In this document: positions 34,006 to 46,236 of the stretch, in pieces
Layout: the number at the start of each line of letters is the position of its first letter
Position numbering within the stretch: position 1 is the stretch's first letter
Source of the DNA: Linanthus parryae
Taxonomy: Eukaryota; Streptophyta; Magnoliopsida; Ericales; Polemoniaceae
Assembly (NCBI GenBank): GCA_023055425.1
Contig: JALGPY010000002.1
Span: 50,987,321-51,051,320 of the forward strand
Direction of reading: 5' to 3'
DNA: 64,000 nucleotides
The notes under the pieces: generated by a model
Databases searched by the model: none
Told to the model about the DNA's origin: nothing
The model's input: the letters and a program-made list of their open reading frames with translations, nothing else
Program-made: the position numbers and the translations under genes

Positions 34006-36945
34006 TGATAACTCTGTATAGAGTTATATTTCTTCGACGTGTTTATATCATTTTGCGTGCATTCCGGGTAAATATTATGAGTTTTGCACTTTGAATGCGT
34101 GGATTTTGTGTACTTGAGCTAGATATGCTTATTTGATTAGTCCGGGCGTCTTCAAGTTGATTTGAACTATAATTGTCATATTTTATGCCGGTATTTGTTA
34201 GGGTTGTGATTCTCAGGTACCGGAAGCTCATGAGCGTGGAACGGGAACGGAAGACGAACTTCGGAAACGGAAAAAGCTCAAGAAAATAGAAAGAGAAGAA
34301 GATGACAGCAATAAATTGTTGCTGTGATGATCCAAACCAAAATACCAATTCTCTACCTTAACATCCTGCCATAGCCACCTAAACCACCCATTTCCAATAC
34401 CCATCATCAACTACCTTCAACCAAAATAACTAACTTACCACAAGAACTACTGCTACTGCTACTACTACTCCAAACCATTTCACTAATTAACTCTAAACAT
34501 CAACACCACCAGTACCTACCTAACACCACCAATCTACACACAAACACACTGCCATGTCATTCCCCAAACCAAATCAACCATCAACATACAATTCCAAATT
34601 CCCTCCATGAAAACCAGTTCAAAACTATACCCAGTAATCACCAAATCACCAACAACCAGTACCTCAGGCTGTTATCATCATCAATCACCATAACTAACTT
34701 AACTAACTCCACTTCAATGCCTTCAACCCATTTAACAAATCCAAATTACATCCTACAACCTGCTGCAACAACCATGTCAACACTCATATACCTCCTAATT
34801 AGCCTGCTCTTAGTACACAACCCAGCCACCCACAACCAATACCAACCTTCACCACCATAAACAATCAAAATAAACCACCATCAGACCACCTGCACCTGCA
34901 ACTCCAACACCACAGCCACCTAACCCAATCCATAACCCGCCATTATCACCTTTAAAACCAGACCCAACAACCTGATAGTCCACCTAAATCCTTTCACCTA
35001 ACCTCAACCTGAAACTACTCCCTACATCACCAATCTGCCAACCTTCATCCCACAACCTTATCACCACCATAACCTGCAAATAAACCCAGGCCATAACTAC
35101 TTCCAAATCTACCTAAGCCAAACAACCACAAATCAACCACCTAATACACCCCCATGAACACCAGACCCAATATGACCACCATTACAAACTGAAACCCATC
35201 CGATACGCACCTGTTACAAACCCAGCATATACCCCTGTTAAACCAACTCCAGAACTTCCCAACAACTCACCTCCGTCCAATCCGCCATTGTCACTGCCAC
35301 CACCAACCATAACACAGCACCCTAATCTACTTCATAACCACCAGACCTCAACAAAACTCCAAATCAATTCAACTCAGTACCTCCATCCATCACCCAATTC
35401 CAATCAAAACCTACCCACCTGCAACCTTCTCCAACCTGATCCAAATCACCACCGCAACAAAACCTAGCCACGGCCTTCTCTACAAACCACGATCAAAAGC
35501 CAGAATCACCGCAAGAGCACCAAAGGCAGCGGCAATCATAGAAGAGAAGCCCAAAGGCAGCGCCAATATCAGCAGCAACATCGCTGAAACAGAGGAAAGA
35601 GAGAAGAGGCTCGATCTCAGAATCAAAGCAGCGAAGAAGAATCACAGCGGCAAGAAGAGAAGAAGCAGAGCACAACCCGAAGCAAAACCCAGCAGAGGCA
35701 GCGAGCAAATCAAGAAGAAGAAGAGAAGGCTCAGATCGCAAGACCAGCCCTCAGGTCGTGCGATCAGAGGAAGAAAGAGAAGAGAGAAAACTCTCTGCTT
35801 TTCACGATCAGAGAGACAGATCGCGCGATCAAGTGAAGGCCAAACGAGAAACAAAAACAAAGCTGCGGGTTATTTTGGTTCCTAGGGCTTTGGAGAAGTC
35901 CAACATTATTGGAGGGGTCAATTTGCAAATAAAGAGAAGTTTTACTCCAAGTCTAAGAACGGGACTGATTCACAGGAAGGGAGGGGGCTGTTGAGGAGGA
36001 TTAATATTCATTCAGTACGGTAGAAAAACGGAGGAGGACGAAGGAGAAAACACAGAGAGCTCCGGATCGCCGGTTTATTCTTCTTTTTCTCTTCTCTTTT
36101 CATTATCTCTATGGAGAAACTTGTATTGTTTGTCTACTCTATGAGTAGCTAAACCTCACGTGCTAGATAGTTTATGGAGAACTAGGGTTTTGTTTAGATT
36201 TTTTGGATTGTGAATTGATTCATGTCTTGAGCTTAATTCTTCTTATTGTTCTAGTTAATTCAACAAGTTCTTGTTTTTAATTCTTAGTTTGTTTGGTTTG
36301 ATCACCCAATACATGCTAGTTATCTAGGTTTGTTGCACGACAGTGAACATAATCCGGATTCGTGAAGAACGTTGTTGAAATTCTAGTAGTTTCTTGAGAC
36401 CGACAGGAGATAGAGACTTGAATGACCGTGTGTGGGTTGTTTCGGTTAGTCGTAGTTAGGTTTTAGTGAAATCGGTGGGCCGACAGGACCCGGTGAGCGA
36501 ACCTGGCTAGCTGACTAGAACGTAACGGTAGACAGAGGTGGACCGACAGGACCCGAAGTAGACTGAAACGTAGATTTGCGTGAGATCGACAGAAGATCGT
36601 AATGAGTGTGACCCGGTATAACTGGACGTAGGTAGAGTGTTTCAAATCATAGTCCGGAATTGTCTAAATACCCTAGGGACCCTAAAACTATCTAGTGTTC
36701 TCCATATTCGTATTATTCAGAAAATTACAAAAATATTAGTTTAGTTCGTTTATTTAATTTCAGTCACTTGTTTGAGGGTGACTATCTCTTAAATCACACT
36801 TTTTCCTCCGGTTACTTGACTTTAAATTAATTGTTTAACTAAATAATCTCAAGACTGTCCCTGTGGGTTCGACAACCTGAGTTTTAATACTCTCATTTTA
36901 TTACTTCGACCGTGCACTTGCGTACACACGTAAGAAATCGTGTCA
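34006..36945 (+). repeat. E 3' LTR (2940 bp)
   Basis: Nearly identical to the 5' LTR at a constant offset of 7623 bp. The only differences seen are C at 36614 (T in the 5' LTR, in a CCGG/CTGG context) and one extra T near 36800. The TTAAT duplication follows directly. Confidence 0.95.
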
Positions 36946-36950
36946 TTAAT

Positions 36951-37160
36951 AAAGCATTTATCTCTAGAACAAACACAAGTAAGTGATCACTAAGTTTGCT
37001 CACCGGAACCAGATTATAATGGAAATCTGGCACAGACAACACGTCACATAAAATCAGAGTGACTGCAATTGCTTTGCCATTGGGCAAATGCACAGAGGTG
37101 TTATGCACTTCTGTAACTAAAACAAAATAGACAGAGTGCAAATCCTAAGTATGAACATAC
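36951..37160 (-). pseudogene. C3 copia protease-region fragment
   Basis: The minus strand encodes TEVHNTSVHLPNGKAIAVTL and SVPDFHYNLVPVSKLSDHLL, typical of the stretch between copia protease and GAG-pre-integrase. It continues the C3 element whose integrase part is at 25802-26382; E separated the two. Between these pieces the GAG-pre-integrase domain is missing, so C3 was already deleted there before E inserted. Confidence 0.75.
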
Positions 37161-37201
37161 AACACGAACATATGACAGGAGCCATACCAACAAAATTAGC
37201 C

Positions 37202-37530
37202 TTAACCTACAGTCATTAACCAGAATCTCCCTGATTTCCTCAAGGGGTTCTTCCGACCAGATGAAGTGTTCACTTTGGTGTCCTTCTTGGCCATCGGATC
37301 TGCAATTCCATTGACTTCTCTGTTAATACTCTTGATGTTACATTGGCAGCCATTGAGCAGAATCTCGATTTCTTGGATTAGGTGGTTGTGTGGGTGGTTC
37401 ACCAGTTCATTTTGGTTTATCAGGTTCAAAGCTTCGATGGAATCACATTCATGTGTGATGGTGAGGCCTCTAAAGATCCCCACAACTCAGCTTCCAGGAT
37501 TGAGCAGTGTCCTATGCTTCCGTATTAGCC
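37202..37530 (-). pseudogene. RNase H-like domain fragment
   Basis: The minus strand encodes CSILEAELWG then, after a frameshift at about 37475, IFRGLTITHECDSIEALNLI, HPHNHLIQEIEILLNGC and INREVNGIADPMAKKDTK. This follows the plant RNase H pattern (AELW..., ECDS, HxxREaNxxAD) found at the end of some plant LINE ORF2 proteins and in stand-alone plant RNase H-type genes. About nine residues seem missing before ECDS. Its origin is unclear: a truncated LINE end or a gene fragment lying in or next to C3. The G1 insertion (duplication GAAAC at 37555-37559) lies just upstream. Confidence 0.7.
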
Positions 37531-37785
37531 TCCAATCCTACCCAGAATTGAACAGAAACTGAAACATCCCGAAGGACCACGGTTCACAGCTAGTACAATT
37601 CAACCAAATCCCAAGTACATTATTTATAAACAAAAAGGAGAAACCCTCCAACAACGTTTGGAAACAGAGAAATAACAATGACTAAAAGTTTGAAATGTCT
37701 AAGTGACGAAATGAAAACTAAACTTTATTTGCTGATAAAATCCTAAGCTTCAACGTGTGCGCGTTTCCCCCGCCTCAATGCCAAC

Positions 37786-38502
37786 CTGCGGGTTTTACAA
37801 TAGACAAAGCCGGCCGCAGGAAAATTTTAATTAGTAAAAACTAAGTAAGTATATACCACAATACGTAAACAAGAGTTTTTGGCTCAAGATACACACGATT
37901 TGATAAAATTCCATTTGAAAGATGCCAAGAGTAATTGATAAACTCAGTGATAGTAAACCAGGGATGAAGGAAAATTGAGCATATGGAACAGTAACCAAGA
38001 TCCAGATTTTAGTGTTCGGTTTGGTTGAGGCGTAGCCTACGAGCCCCAACAGGTACTATGTGGATAGAGATGTCACGATGCAATAAATCATAATAAAGGG
38101 GTGCATTCTTGGAATATACCAATTTCTCCCCGGACGTTAGTAGATAGCCCAACGCTATCCCGCCCAAACCATTCTAATGAGACCTTAAGTGTCGACACCC
38201 CTATACAGTCATGACCTAAACATGCATAGGTAGTACTCATAGATTCCACGATAAAGTTAAGAGGGTAAATACCCTAAAGGGGAATCAACTCACATGTGTC
38301 CCCAGCCTTAGCCTTCACGCACATCCTCTGCACATCGTCCTAATTATATTATCGTACTTTCATCGATTTAAACATGCCAGAGCTTTTGTTTCCAATTTCC
38401 ACGATAACCAAGTATTTTACGAGGGATAACAGTTCATGACTTTGGAAAACAACACACGCCAAATACATTTTGACAGTTAAGATATTGTGCATATAGACTT
38501 AC
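37786..38502 (-). other. Predicted intron in the G1 LTR (3' copy)
   Basis: Minus strand: donor AATCCAA/GTAAGTCTATA, branch-like TTTTTACTAAT, acceptor AAACCCGCAG/GTTGGC, 717 nt. It ends 226 nt before the LTR end, as in A and B (about 216). The 5' LTR copy has the same sites. Confidence 0.5.
38183..38201 (-). promoter_or_regulatory. Conserved palindromic motif in the LTR intron (G1 3' copy)
   Basis: The minus strand reads GGGGTGTCGACACTTAAGG, with the perfect palindrome GTGTCGACAC. The 5' LTR copy is at 47262-47280. Also present in G2 and, with one change, in A. Confidence 0.4.
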
Positions 38503-38756
38503 TTGGATTGAAGAAAGCTCCACACACACAAGCAAGCACGGAACTAGTACTCGTAGCACGGACTGTCAAAGAACTGATCGTCTACGAACTCGGAATCTAC
38601 AATTATCACATAATCCTAATATTAATACAATTTCATTTGCACGACAAGAGTAAATACAATGCCCTATATGCAAATGCAATCCAAATCCCCCAACACGTTT
38701 CAATTTAATTTACGTCACTCTAACATTAGAAAAGAATAATAGTTTACAAAGTTATG

Positions 38757-38847
<91 letters not shown>
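38757..38847. repeat. TAA trinucleotide microsatellite in the G1 3' LTR
   Basis: About 30 uninterrupted units. The same site in the 5' LTR (about 47837-47902) has about 22 units, so the tract has changed length since insertion. Confidence 0.95.
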
Positions 38848-38848
<1 letters not shown>

Positions 38849-40254
38849 CTAAAATAGTAGAAATAAACTTTAAACAAATTAACTGTATTCTTAAAATCTA
38901 TTTATAACAAGTTATCTAGAAAAGAGTATAATATCTAGAAAGATGATAATAGTATTAAAGAAAAGTTAACTTTACTTATTAAAAGAGTAAATATCTAATT
39001 GTAAACAATATATATTTTACAAAGAGAAATCTTGAAATGAATCCATAGTATAAAGTTATCTAGATAATAAGAAACAAATTGTTATTTAGCACAACTATTT
39101 ATTTTTATTAGTAAAACTCTACTTATAAAATTATACTATACAAACTTATATTTATTTTTATATTAAAAGAAACTATTTCAATGAGATTTCATATTAATAA
39201 ACAAAATCATTATAAATATATACATATATATATATATACATATATAGAACTTATATATAAATAATAACCTAAAAGAAAACAATTTACATTTACAATTAAT
39301 ATCTTAACCTTCCCAAAGTTTCTGAATCATACAAACCACCCCCAACAGATTTTGCCAAAGTACACATTAACCCCCAATTTCAAATATCTCCTTCAATTAC
39401 ACTCTCTTCTCCAAATCAACTCACTGCAACTCCACAATCACACAAACCCAAACAACTATTGATCCATATGGAGATAACTGGGTAATTGGAAGCATTCGAA
39501 TTGAATTAGAAATCAAAAGAGGCTGATGTGGTTACCGATTGAAGAAAAGCAGAGTGAAGAAAACGACGGCGGCGACTAGGGTGATGTCGCTGCTGCTGCT
39601 GCTAGCGGTGGTCGCCGGAATTGAGGACGACGGTGACGAGAGGGAGAAGGGACGACGGACGGAGCAGAGGAGACGCTGGCGGCGTCGGGTTTGCGTCGGG
39701 CTTGCGTCGGCTTCTCTCGGGTCGGAACCGGGTCGGCGATGAAACAGAGCCGATGGTGGCTCTGTTCTTCCTGCTGGTTCGCCGGACGTTGAGATGGAAG
39801 GGAGGCGAGTTGGTGGGGTGGGTTTTCGCCGGAATTTTGCAGAGATGGTGGTGGTGTTGGCGGTGATTCTGAAACAGAGGAGGCAGTGGTTTGTTGCTTC
39901 GTCGAAAACAGAGTGTGGTGAGATGGAGGGCGACGAGGAGAAGAGGGGTGTTGATATATGTTGACTGGAGATTGAAATAGAGGGGAACGTGGGTGAAATC
40001 GTGGGAGGAATCGGGGGAATTGTTGAGGAGAAATCGGAGATGAACAGATGCTCTGTTCCGATCGTTTCGATCGGTAGAGACGCTACAGGGGTCAGTTGGG
40101 TTTACACCCAACTTTGGGAAAAGACACTTTAACCCCCTCTAACTAAGTTTCTATAATTACAAATACCAACCCCCCAGATTAGGAAAGAATAATTGTAGCC
40201 CCAAACTCAAGATTAATATACCAAAATACCCTATTTAAAAATAGGGGTGTTACA

Positions 40255-40267
40255 TCACCTTCCCCTT
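40255..40267 (-). other. G1 polypurine tract
   Basis: The minus strand reads AAGGGGAAGGTGA directly before the TGTAACACCCC start of the 3' LTR. Confidence 0.85.
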
Positions 40268-40456
40268 AAAACAACGCTTCGTCCTCGAAGCGTAAAACAA
40301 TATATTCCCCAACTAAAATATCGCGACGATATGCAAGATGCAGATGTGATTCTAATGCACATGCCAACAAAACAACTACGAAGAAATTACTTCACAGGCC
40401 AACAGGGTTGCACGGTCACCTTCCCCTTAAAAGGAGTGACGCCCCCGGCACTCAAA

Positions 40457-43400
40457 TTATACCTGGTCGAAAAGGTGCGGATAACGCTTCTTCATGTCAG
40501 CCTCGGTTTCCCACGTTGCCTCCTCCGTGAGATGGTTCGACCAAAGAACCTTAACCAACACAGTGGACTTGGTACGGGTATCCCTAGTCTTTCGATCTAA
40601 GATTTTGATTGGTTGCTCCTCATAGGTTAGGGACGGGTCTAACTCAACAGGCTCGGGATCAAGAATATGGCTTGGATCATGAATATAAGGCTTGAGTTGG
40701 GATACATGGAAAACATTATGGACTCGACCTAGGTTGTTAGGAAGATTAAGGCGATAGGCTACCTCTCCGATCCGATCCAACACTTCATATGGTCCAATGA
40801 ATTTGGGACTCAACTTCCCCTTCTGGTTGAAACGCATAACACCCTTTGTAGGAGAGACCCTTAGGAACACTTTGTCACCAACCTTGAACTCCAATGGTCT
40901 TCTCTTCAAATCTGCGTAAGATTTCTGTCGATCCTGATCTGCCTTCATCCTTTGTTGAATCATCCGAATCTGGTTCGTCGACTCCTCAATCAATTGTGGT
41001 CCCAGAATCACCGTCTCGCTGATGTCGCTCCAACATAATGGCGTCCTTCACTTCCTTCCATACAATGCCTCATAAGGTGCCATCCCTATGCTGCTATGGT
41101 AGCTATTGTTGTAGGAGAACTCAATCAGTGGAAGCTTGTCCACCCATGATCCTCCAAAGTCCAATATGCAAGCTCTTAGCATGTCCTCCAGTGTTTGGAT
41201 TGTCCTTTCGGTTTGCCCATCTGTAGCTGGATGAAATGCTGTGCTAAACCTTAATTCCGTCCCCATAGCTTTCTGTAGTTCCTTCCAAAAATGAGACAAG
41301 AAATTTGGGTCTCGATCAGACACAATCGAACTAGACACTCCATGTAACCTCACTACATTCTTGATGTATGCATCGGCCCTCTTTTCCATATCCCACATGT
41401 CCTTCATGGGAATGAATCTAGCTGTCTTCGTCAGTCGATCGACTATTACCCAAATCTGATTGAGTCCATTAGTTGAAACTGGCAAAGCCGTAACGAAGTC
41501 CATTGAGATGGAATCCCATTTCCATACTGGAACTTCTAACGGTTGCAACATTCCTCCTGGTCTTTTGTGCTCGAACTTAACCTTCTGACATGTCAAACAT
41601 CGAGATACAAAATCTGCAACTTCCTTCTTCATACCCTTCCACCAAAAGTTCTTCTTCAGATCCTTATACAGCTTGTCTCCTCCTGGGTGTACAGAATACG
41701 GCGTATTATGAGCTTCCTTCATGATCTTCTCCTTCACTTCCGCACATTTAATCGGAATACACCATCTTCCTTTGAACTTTACACTGTCGCCTTCCTCGAC
41801 CTTGAAATCGAGTGCTTCGCCCTTCTTGATCTTTTCCTTGATATGTTGCAGAAACGCGTCCCCCTTCTGTCCTTCCTTAATCTCAGCAAAGATATCCGGA
41901 ACTATCGACAAATTGCATAACATGCTACTTGTCATCCCTTTCACACAAACCTCAATCTCCAATTTCTGAAAATCTTCATAAAGTTTACGCGGCAAAACCC
42001 ATAAGGAATTCACCGTGTGATTTGTCTTTCGACTCAAAGCATCCGCCACTACATTGGCTTTCCCTTCGTGGTATTGGATTTGCAAATCATGATCCTTTAC
42101 CAATTCTAACCACCTTCGTTGACGCATATTCAGCTCCTTCTGGGTGAATATGTACTTCAAACTCTTGTGATCCGTGAAGATCTTGCAAGTCGTTCCGTAC
42201 AGGTAGTGTCTCCATATCTTCAAGGCAAACACTATAGCAGCTAACTCTAAATCATGGGTAGGATAGTTCTCTTCGTAGGACTTTAGCTGCCTCGAAGCAT
42301 ACGCTATCACTTTCCCACCTTGCATCAAAACGCATCCTAAGTCGTGCTTCGACGCATCACTATAAACTTCAAACTCTCCTCCTTCAGTAGGTAATGTCAG
42401 TACAGGTGCTGACGTCAACCTATCCTTTAACGTTTGAAAAGCTTCTTCACACTTTTCATCCCATACATACTTACTCGACTTCTTCATTAAGGCTGTCATA
42501 GGTCTCGCAATCTTCGAGAAATCCTTTACAAACCTCCGATAGTATCCTGCCAATCCCAAGAAACTTCTTATCTCAGTCACACTCTTTGGTGTTGGCCAGT
42601 CCTTCACTGCCGCTACCTTCCCCGGGTCCACTGACACTCCTTCCTTGGATATTATGTGTCCTAAGAAAGGCACTCTATCCAACCAAAACTCACACTTCGA
42701 TAACTTCCCATACAATTTCTCTTCCCTTAGAGTTTCCAACACTTCTTTCAAGTGTTGTTTTGTGCTCCTCCTTTCCTTTAGAGTAGATTAGAATGTCGTC
42801 GATGAACACGACAACAAACTTATCAAGAAACTTCTGCAACACACGGTTCATCAACTCCATGAACGCTGAAGGTGCATTTGTCAAACGAAATGGCATCACT
42901 GTAAACTCGTAATGACCATATCGAGTTCGAAATGCTGTCTTAGGGATATCCTTCTCGGCTATCCTAAGTTGGTGGTACCCTGACCTCAAATCAATCTTTG
43001 AGAACGTATCGGCTCCTTGTAGTTGATCAAACAAGTCGTCGATCCTGGGAAGTGGGTACTTGTTCTTGACGGTCACACCATTTAACTCACGGTAGTCTAT
43101 GCAAAGCCTTAGACTTCCGTCCTTCTTCTTCACGAACAAAACTGGTGCTCCCCAAGGTGAGACACTAGGTTTAATGTAAGCCTTATCTAATAGGTCCTTA
43201 AGTTGCTCCTTCAACTCCTTCAACTCAGCTGGTGCCATCCTGTATGGAGCCTTAGAAATAGGTCCAGTCCCAGGCACTAAGTCGATTTGGAAATCTACTG
43301 CTCTCTTTGGTGGCATCCCAGGAAGTTCCTCCGGAAACACATCTGGAAAGTCTCTCACTACTGAAATATCTTCCAATTTATCTCCTTCTTTCTCATGATT

Positions 43401-45264
43401 GTGGATCGTACAGAGGTATGCCTTATGCCCTTTCTTAACTTCCGAAAGAATGGTTAAGGCCGACACGATTTGGATGCTGGGTCCACTGGTTATACCCCTA
43501 TAGGATAGACGCTCACCTTTTGGTCCACGAAACCTAACTTTTTGGCTGGCACATTCTATGGTCGCCTTATACTTGCTAAGCCAATCCATACCCAAGATAA
43601 CATCTAAACTCCCCAAATCGAAAAGGATAAGGTCTGATGGAAGTTCAACACCGAGGATTTCTAGTTTGACTCCAGGGTACACGGTTTTACACGATGTGAC
43701 TTCTCCATTAGGGGCAGAGATAGAAACTGATATAGGTGTGGGATTAGGTAAATCTAGTTTCTTAGCAAAAGAAGATGAAATGAAAGAAAAAAGTGGCTCC
43801 AGAATCAAATAAGACATATGCAGGGGTAGAGTGGATAAGGAATGTACCAGTCACTACGTTGGCCTGCTCCGCTTGTGTCTGGTTCATCACGTTGATAGTC
43901 CCTGCCTTGCTGTTGGTTGTGGCTGCTGGTGCGGTAGTTCCTGCTGCTGCTGTTGATGTGGATCCAACGTTACTTCCTTGGGGTCGGTTATTGTAACCAT
44001 TCCTTCCTTGCCAATTGTTTCCCTTGTTGTAGCCACCTCCATTGTTGTTCCTGTTGCCAGCATTGTTGTTGTTCCTGCCCTGATTGTAACCTCCATTGCT
44101 TCCGTTGCGGTAACCTCCACCATGCTGGTAATTCTGCTGATTCCCGCCATACTGGTTACCACCGTTGTAGTAGTTACCTCCACGATTAGGTCCATTGTTT
44201 CCCCCTGAGCGGTTCATACCACTTCCATTGTTCCCACCTCCATAGAAGTTACCCTGGTTGTTAGAGTTGCTGCCACTATTGTTATCTCGAGGCCTTGAAC
44301 GACATTCAAATCGGCGATGGCCCAACTTACCATAATTGATGCAAGTCACCTTCATACCATGGCAGTCCACCCCAGGGTGGTTTCCGCCGCATCTCTTGCA
44401 GTAGTATGACCTTATCCGACCTTGTCCACCTTGGGCTTGACTTCCAAACTGGTTGGTGGGGGCAGGGTTGGGACGAAACTTCTTATCTCCGCTGTTGTTT
44501 CCAGTACCGCGGTTTTGGAATCCGGTTGCAGCTGGCACCTCAGTCTTCCTTTTCCTGTTGGCTTCGGTATTAGTATCCAGCATGCGCTGCATGTCGTGAG
44601 CCGCTCCATAAGCCTCCATGAGTGAGTTAAATTTTGTGGGTCCCATTGCCCTTCGGACTTCGAAGTCCAGACCTTCGACAAATTTGCGGATCCTACGCAC
44701 TTCTGTGGGTACAATTTCCCGTCCGAACCTCATGAGTTCCATAAATTTCTCATAGTAAGCAGTTAAGGTAGCTCCATCTTGCTTCAGGTGCAAAAACTCC
44801 TCAAACTTCTTCGACTTCACATGGTAGGGGTCAAACCGTTCACGCATAGCCTCCTTTAGCTGCTCCCATCCAAAGCCTTCCTGGGCGAGTAACTCGGCTG
44901 AGACGGAAGTCCACCAGTTATCAGCTTATTTCTTAAAGTAATAGACCGCCACTTCTATGCGTCGGTCCTCGGGGCAACGCACCGAAATCAGTGCTTTGTG
45001 GAAGTCGCGAATCCAATTCTCTAGGGTGGTCGGGTCGTCCGTCCCATAAAAGAAATCAGGGCGGAGTTCTGCAAGCTTACTCATCACGTCACCTCCCCCC
45101 GCCTGTTGGCTGTGCAGGAGTTGGGTTAGGGCTAGGGTCGCTTGTTCCATGTTCAGGAACCGAATTGGGTCATATTGTTCTGGAAATGGAGCCGGTTGGT
45201 TTCCTTGGGTTCCCTGACTCATCGTTCCTACTTCTCTTGCACGTCTCCTGGTATAATATTGCAT
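40457..45264 (-). pseudogene. G1 gag-pol polyprotein with chromodomain (four lesions)
   Basis: The start is placed at ATG 45264 (MQYYTRRRAREVG), matching the QYYTRR start of G2. Order: gag, zinc knuckle CINYGKLGHRRFEC (second Cys replaced by Tyr), Gly/Asn-rich linker, protease LFDSGAT, reverse transcriptase [10 protein letters not shown], RNase [13 protein letters not shown], integrase HHCC and DDE ([27 protein letters not shown]), GPY (SPKFIGPYEV), and chromodomain (VKVLWSNHLTEEATWE) near the C-terminus at 40457. Lesions: TAA at 44926-44928 in gag; one extra T (run 43787-43792) right after DSGAT; a +1 shift at about 42752-42765 after FIDDIL; TGA at 41048-41050 after EALYGRK. Four breaks make it inactive. 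The domain set and order are those of Tekay/Del chromoviruses. Confidence 0.93.
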
Positions 45265-45498
45265 TGTACCTTTTAAATACGACTTTACTAAATGAAATCC
45301 TAACGCGATCATACACATGAGAGACACAATATAGAACAACCATGCATTTATTGATTCAAATACCACATAAAATCCACATAAGGAACTCAAACCAACAACT
45401 AATCCAACATAAAAGAACATATTGAATCAAAATTCTAATACTAATCGTCCTCACTTGTAGCGAAAGAAATAAAAAGGATAACCCTAATGGAAAGAACA

Positions 45499-46236
45499 TC
45501 ATATCCGGGAGTCGTACTCATCGTCTGTAACACACTCGGGACCAGTTCCACCTAAGGTCACAGGATAAGTTTGAGGCGTGTAAGTTGGTTCATCATCTCT
45601 CAACATATCAGGTTGATCATCACCCATAACCAAGTGTGCAAGCGATGGCTCAACGAGTTCGACCTCATGCTCTTCATACATTCCATCGTCTTCCTGCTCA
45701 TCCTCCATGTCCTCATCTTCGTCTTGCTCCTCTTCTGGGTCTTCTTCAGGCTCGTATTCTTCCTCCGGGTCCTCTTCTGGGTCCTCTTCAATTTCGTCGG
45801 CTTGGTGCTCGGCGTCCTGTGCTACCTCCCGGTGCATTGGTGGATGTAGCAATTCTTCCATTTGGCTCCAAAGTTCTAAGTGGTTCATCCAATAATGATC
45901 ATAATCGCGATGCTTGTACTTGGTGACATTAGGCACCATTTGACCCCATATATTCCTAACAAACAAGTCATCGTATCTTCCCTTGAGGCTCGTCCATAAA
46001 GGCTCATCTGGTAGACCGTTGAGGATGTAACAACATATCTTCAGCGGGTGGGCGTGGATTTCTTTTCCATGTGGGCTTTGGCTCCAAGCACGACACAGGT
46101 TACGTACATAAGTACAATACTCTCCTATCGTCTCCTGTCCCGCAAGGTATGTGACATAGCGCGGCGCGTGAGCAGGTGTGAGGTCTGCAGGGGCTGGGAT
46201 GGGTGGTCTAACTGCGGAATCAGGTAGGGCAGCCAT
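45499..46236 (-). CDS. ORF0 of G1: extra protein upstream of gag, acidic C-terminus
   Basis: An intact 245-codon ORF lying between the primer site and gag, on the same strand. Start chosen at ATG 46236 (MAALPDSAVRPPIPAPADLT) because a strong acceptor-like CTTTTCTTCTTTCAG sits immediately before it; the frame opens 17 codons earlier through that pyrimidine tract. No known domain is recognised. Residues 25-130 form a Cys/Trp/Tyr-rich, probably folded region (YC at 40-41, LPDEPL at 75-80, GRY at 86-88, HRDY at 109-112). Residues 147-195 are almost all Glu/Asp/Pro. The folded part aligns by eye with ORF0 of G2, with the same YC position and the same LP-to-(R/K)Y spacing of 12. It has no histone-like N-terminus, signal peptide or membrane segment, so it is not an env gene. 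It is intact although gag-pol next door has four lesions. Function unknown. Confidence 0.8.
   Translation of the reverse strand: MAALPDSAVRPPIPAPADLTPAHAPRYVTYLAGQETIGEYCTYVRNLCRAWSQSPHGKEIHAHPLKICCYILNGLPDEPLWTSLKGRYDDLFVRNIWGQMVPNVTKYKHRDYDHYWMNHLELWSQMEELLHPPMHREVAQDAEHQADEIEEDPEEDPEEEYEPEEDPEEEQDEDEDMEDEQEDDGMYEEHEVELVEPSLAHLVMGDDQPDMLRDDEPTYTPQTYPVTLGGTGPECVTDDEYDSRI

Larger units (their letters stand above)
26383..36945 (+). mobile_element. E, non-autonomous Athila-type gypsy element with gag-protease only, 10.6 kb
   Basis: Perfect TTAAT duplications (26378-26382 and 36946-36950), two 2.94-kb LTRs, a tRNA-Asp primer site typical of Athila/Tat elements, an intact gag-protease ORF, a long 3' non-coding region and a PPT. 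No reverse transcriptase, RNase H or integrase motif is seen in the 4.68-kb internal region, so it must borrow these enzymes. The LTRs differ by one substitution (T at 28991, C at 36614) and one 1-bp indel as read by eye, so it transposed very recently. It resembles the TR-GAG class of gag-only LTR elements described in plants. Confidence 0.93.
37560..40254 (-). repeat. G1 3' LTR (2695 bp)
   Basis: On the minus strand it starts TGTAACACCCC (at 40254) and ends GGGATGTTTCA. It contains the predicted intron, the GTGTCGACAC motif at 38183-38201 and a TAA microsatellite. A GC-rich exon-like block ends in a second donor-like CAATCG/GTAACC (intron side from 39535). The 169-residue frame 39602-40111 recurs in the other LTR, has no domain and is not called. 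Confidence 0.95.

Noticed and set aside
39602..40111. 169-residue ORF (also 48648-49157)
   Set aside because: Lies in the G1 LTR and so recurs in both LTRs; no domain. Likely the complement of the LTR leader block.
45499..46236. env-like gene in G1
   Set aside because: It lies upstream of gag, not after pol, and has no signal peptide or transmembrane segment from the chosen start.
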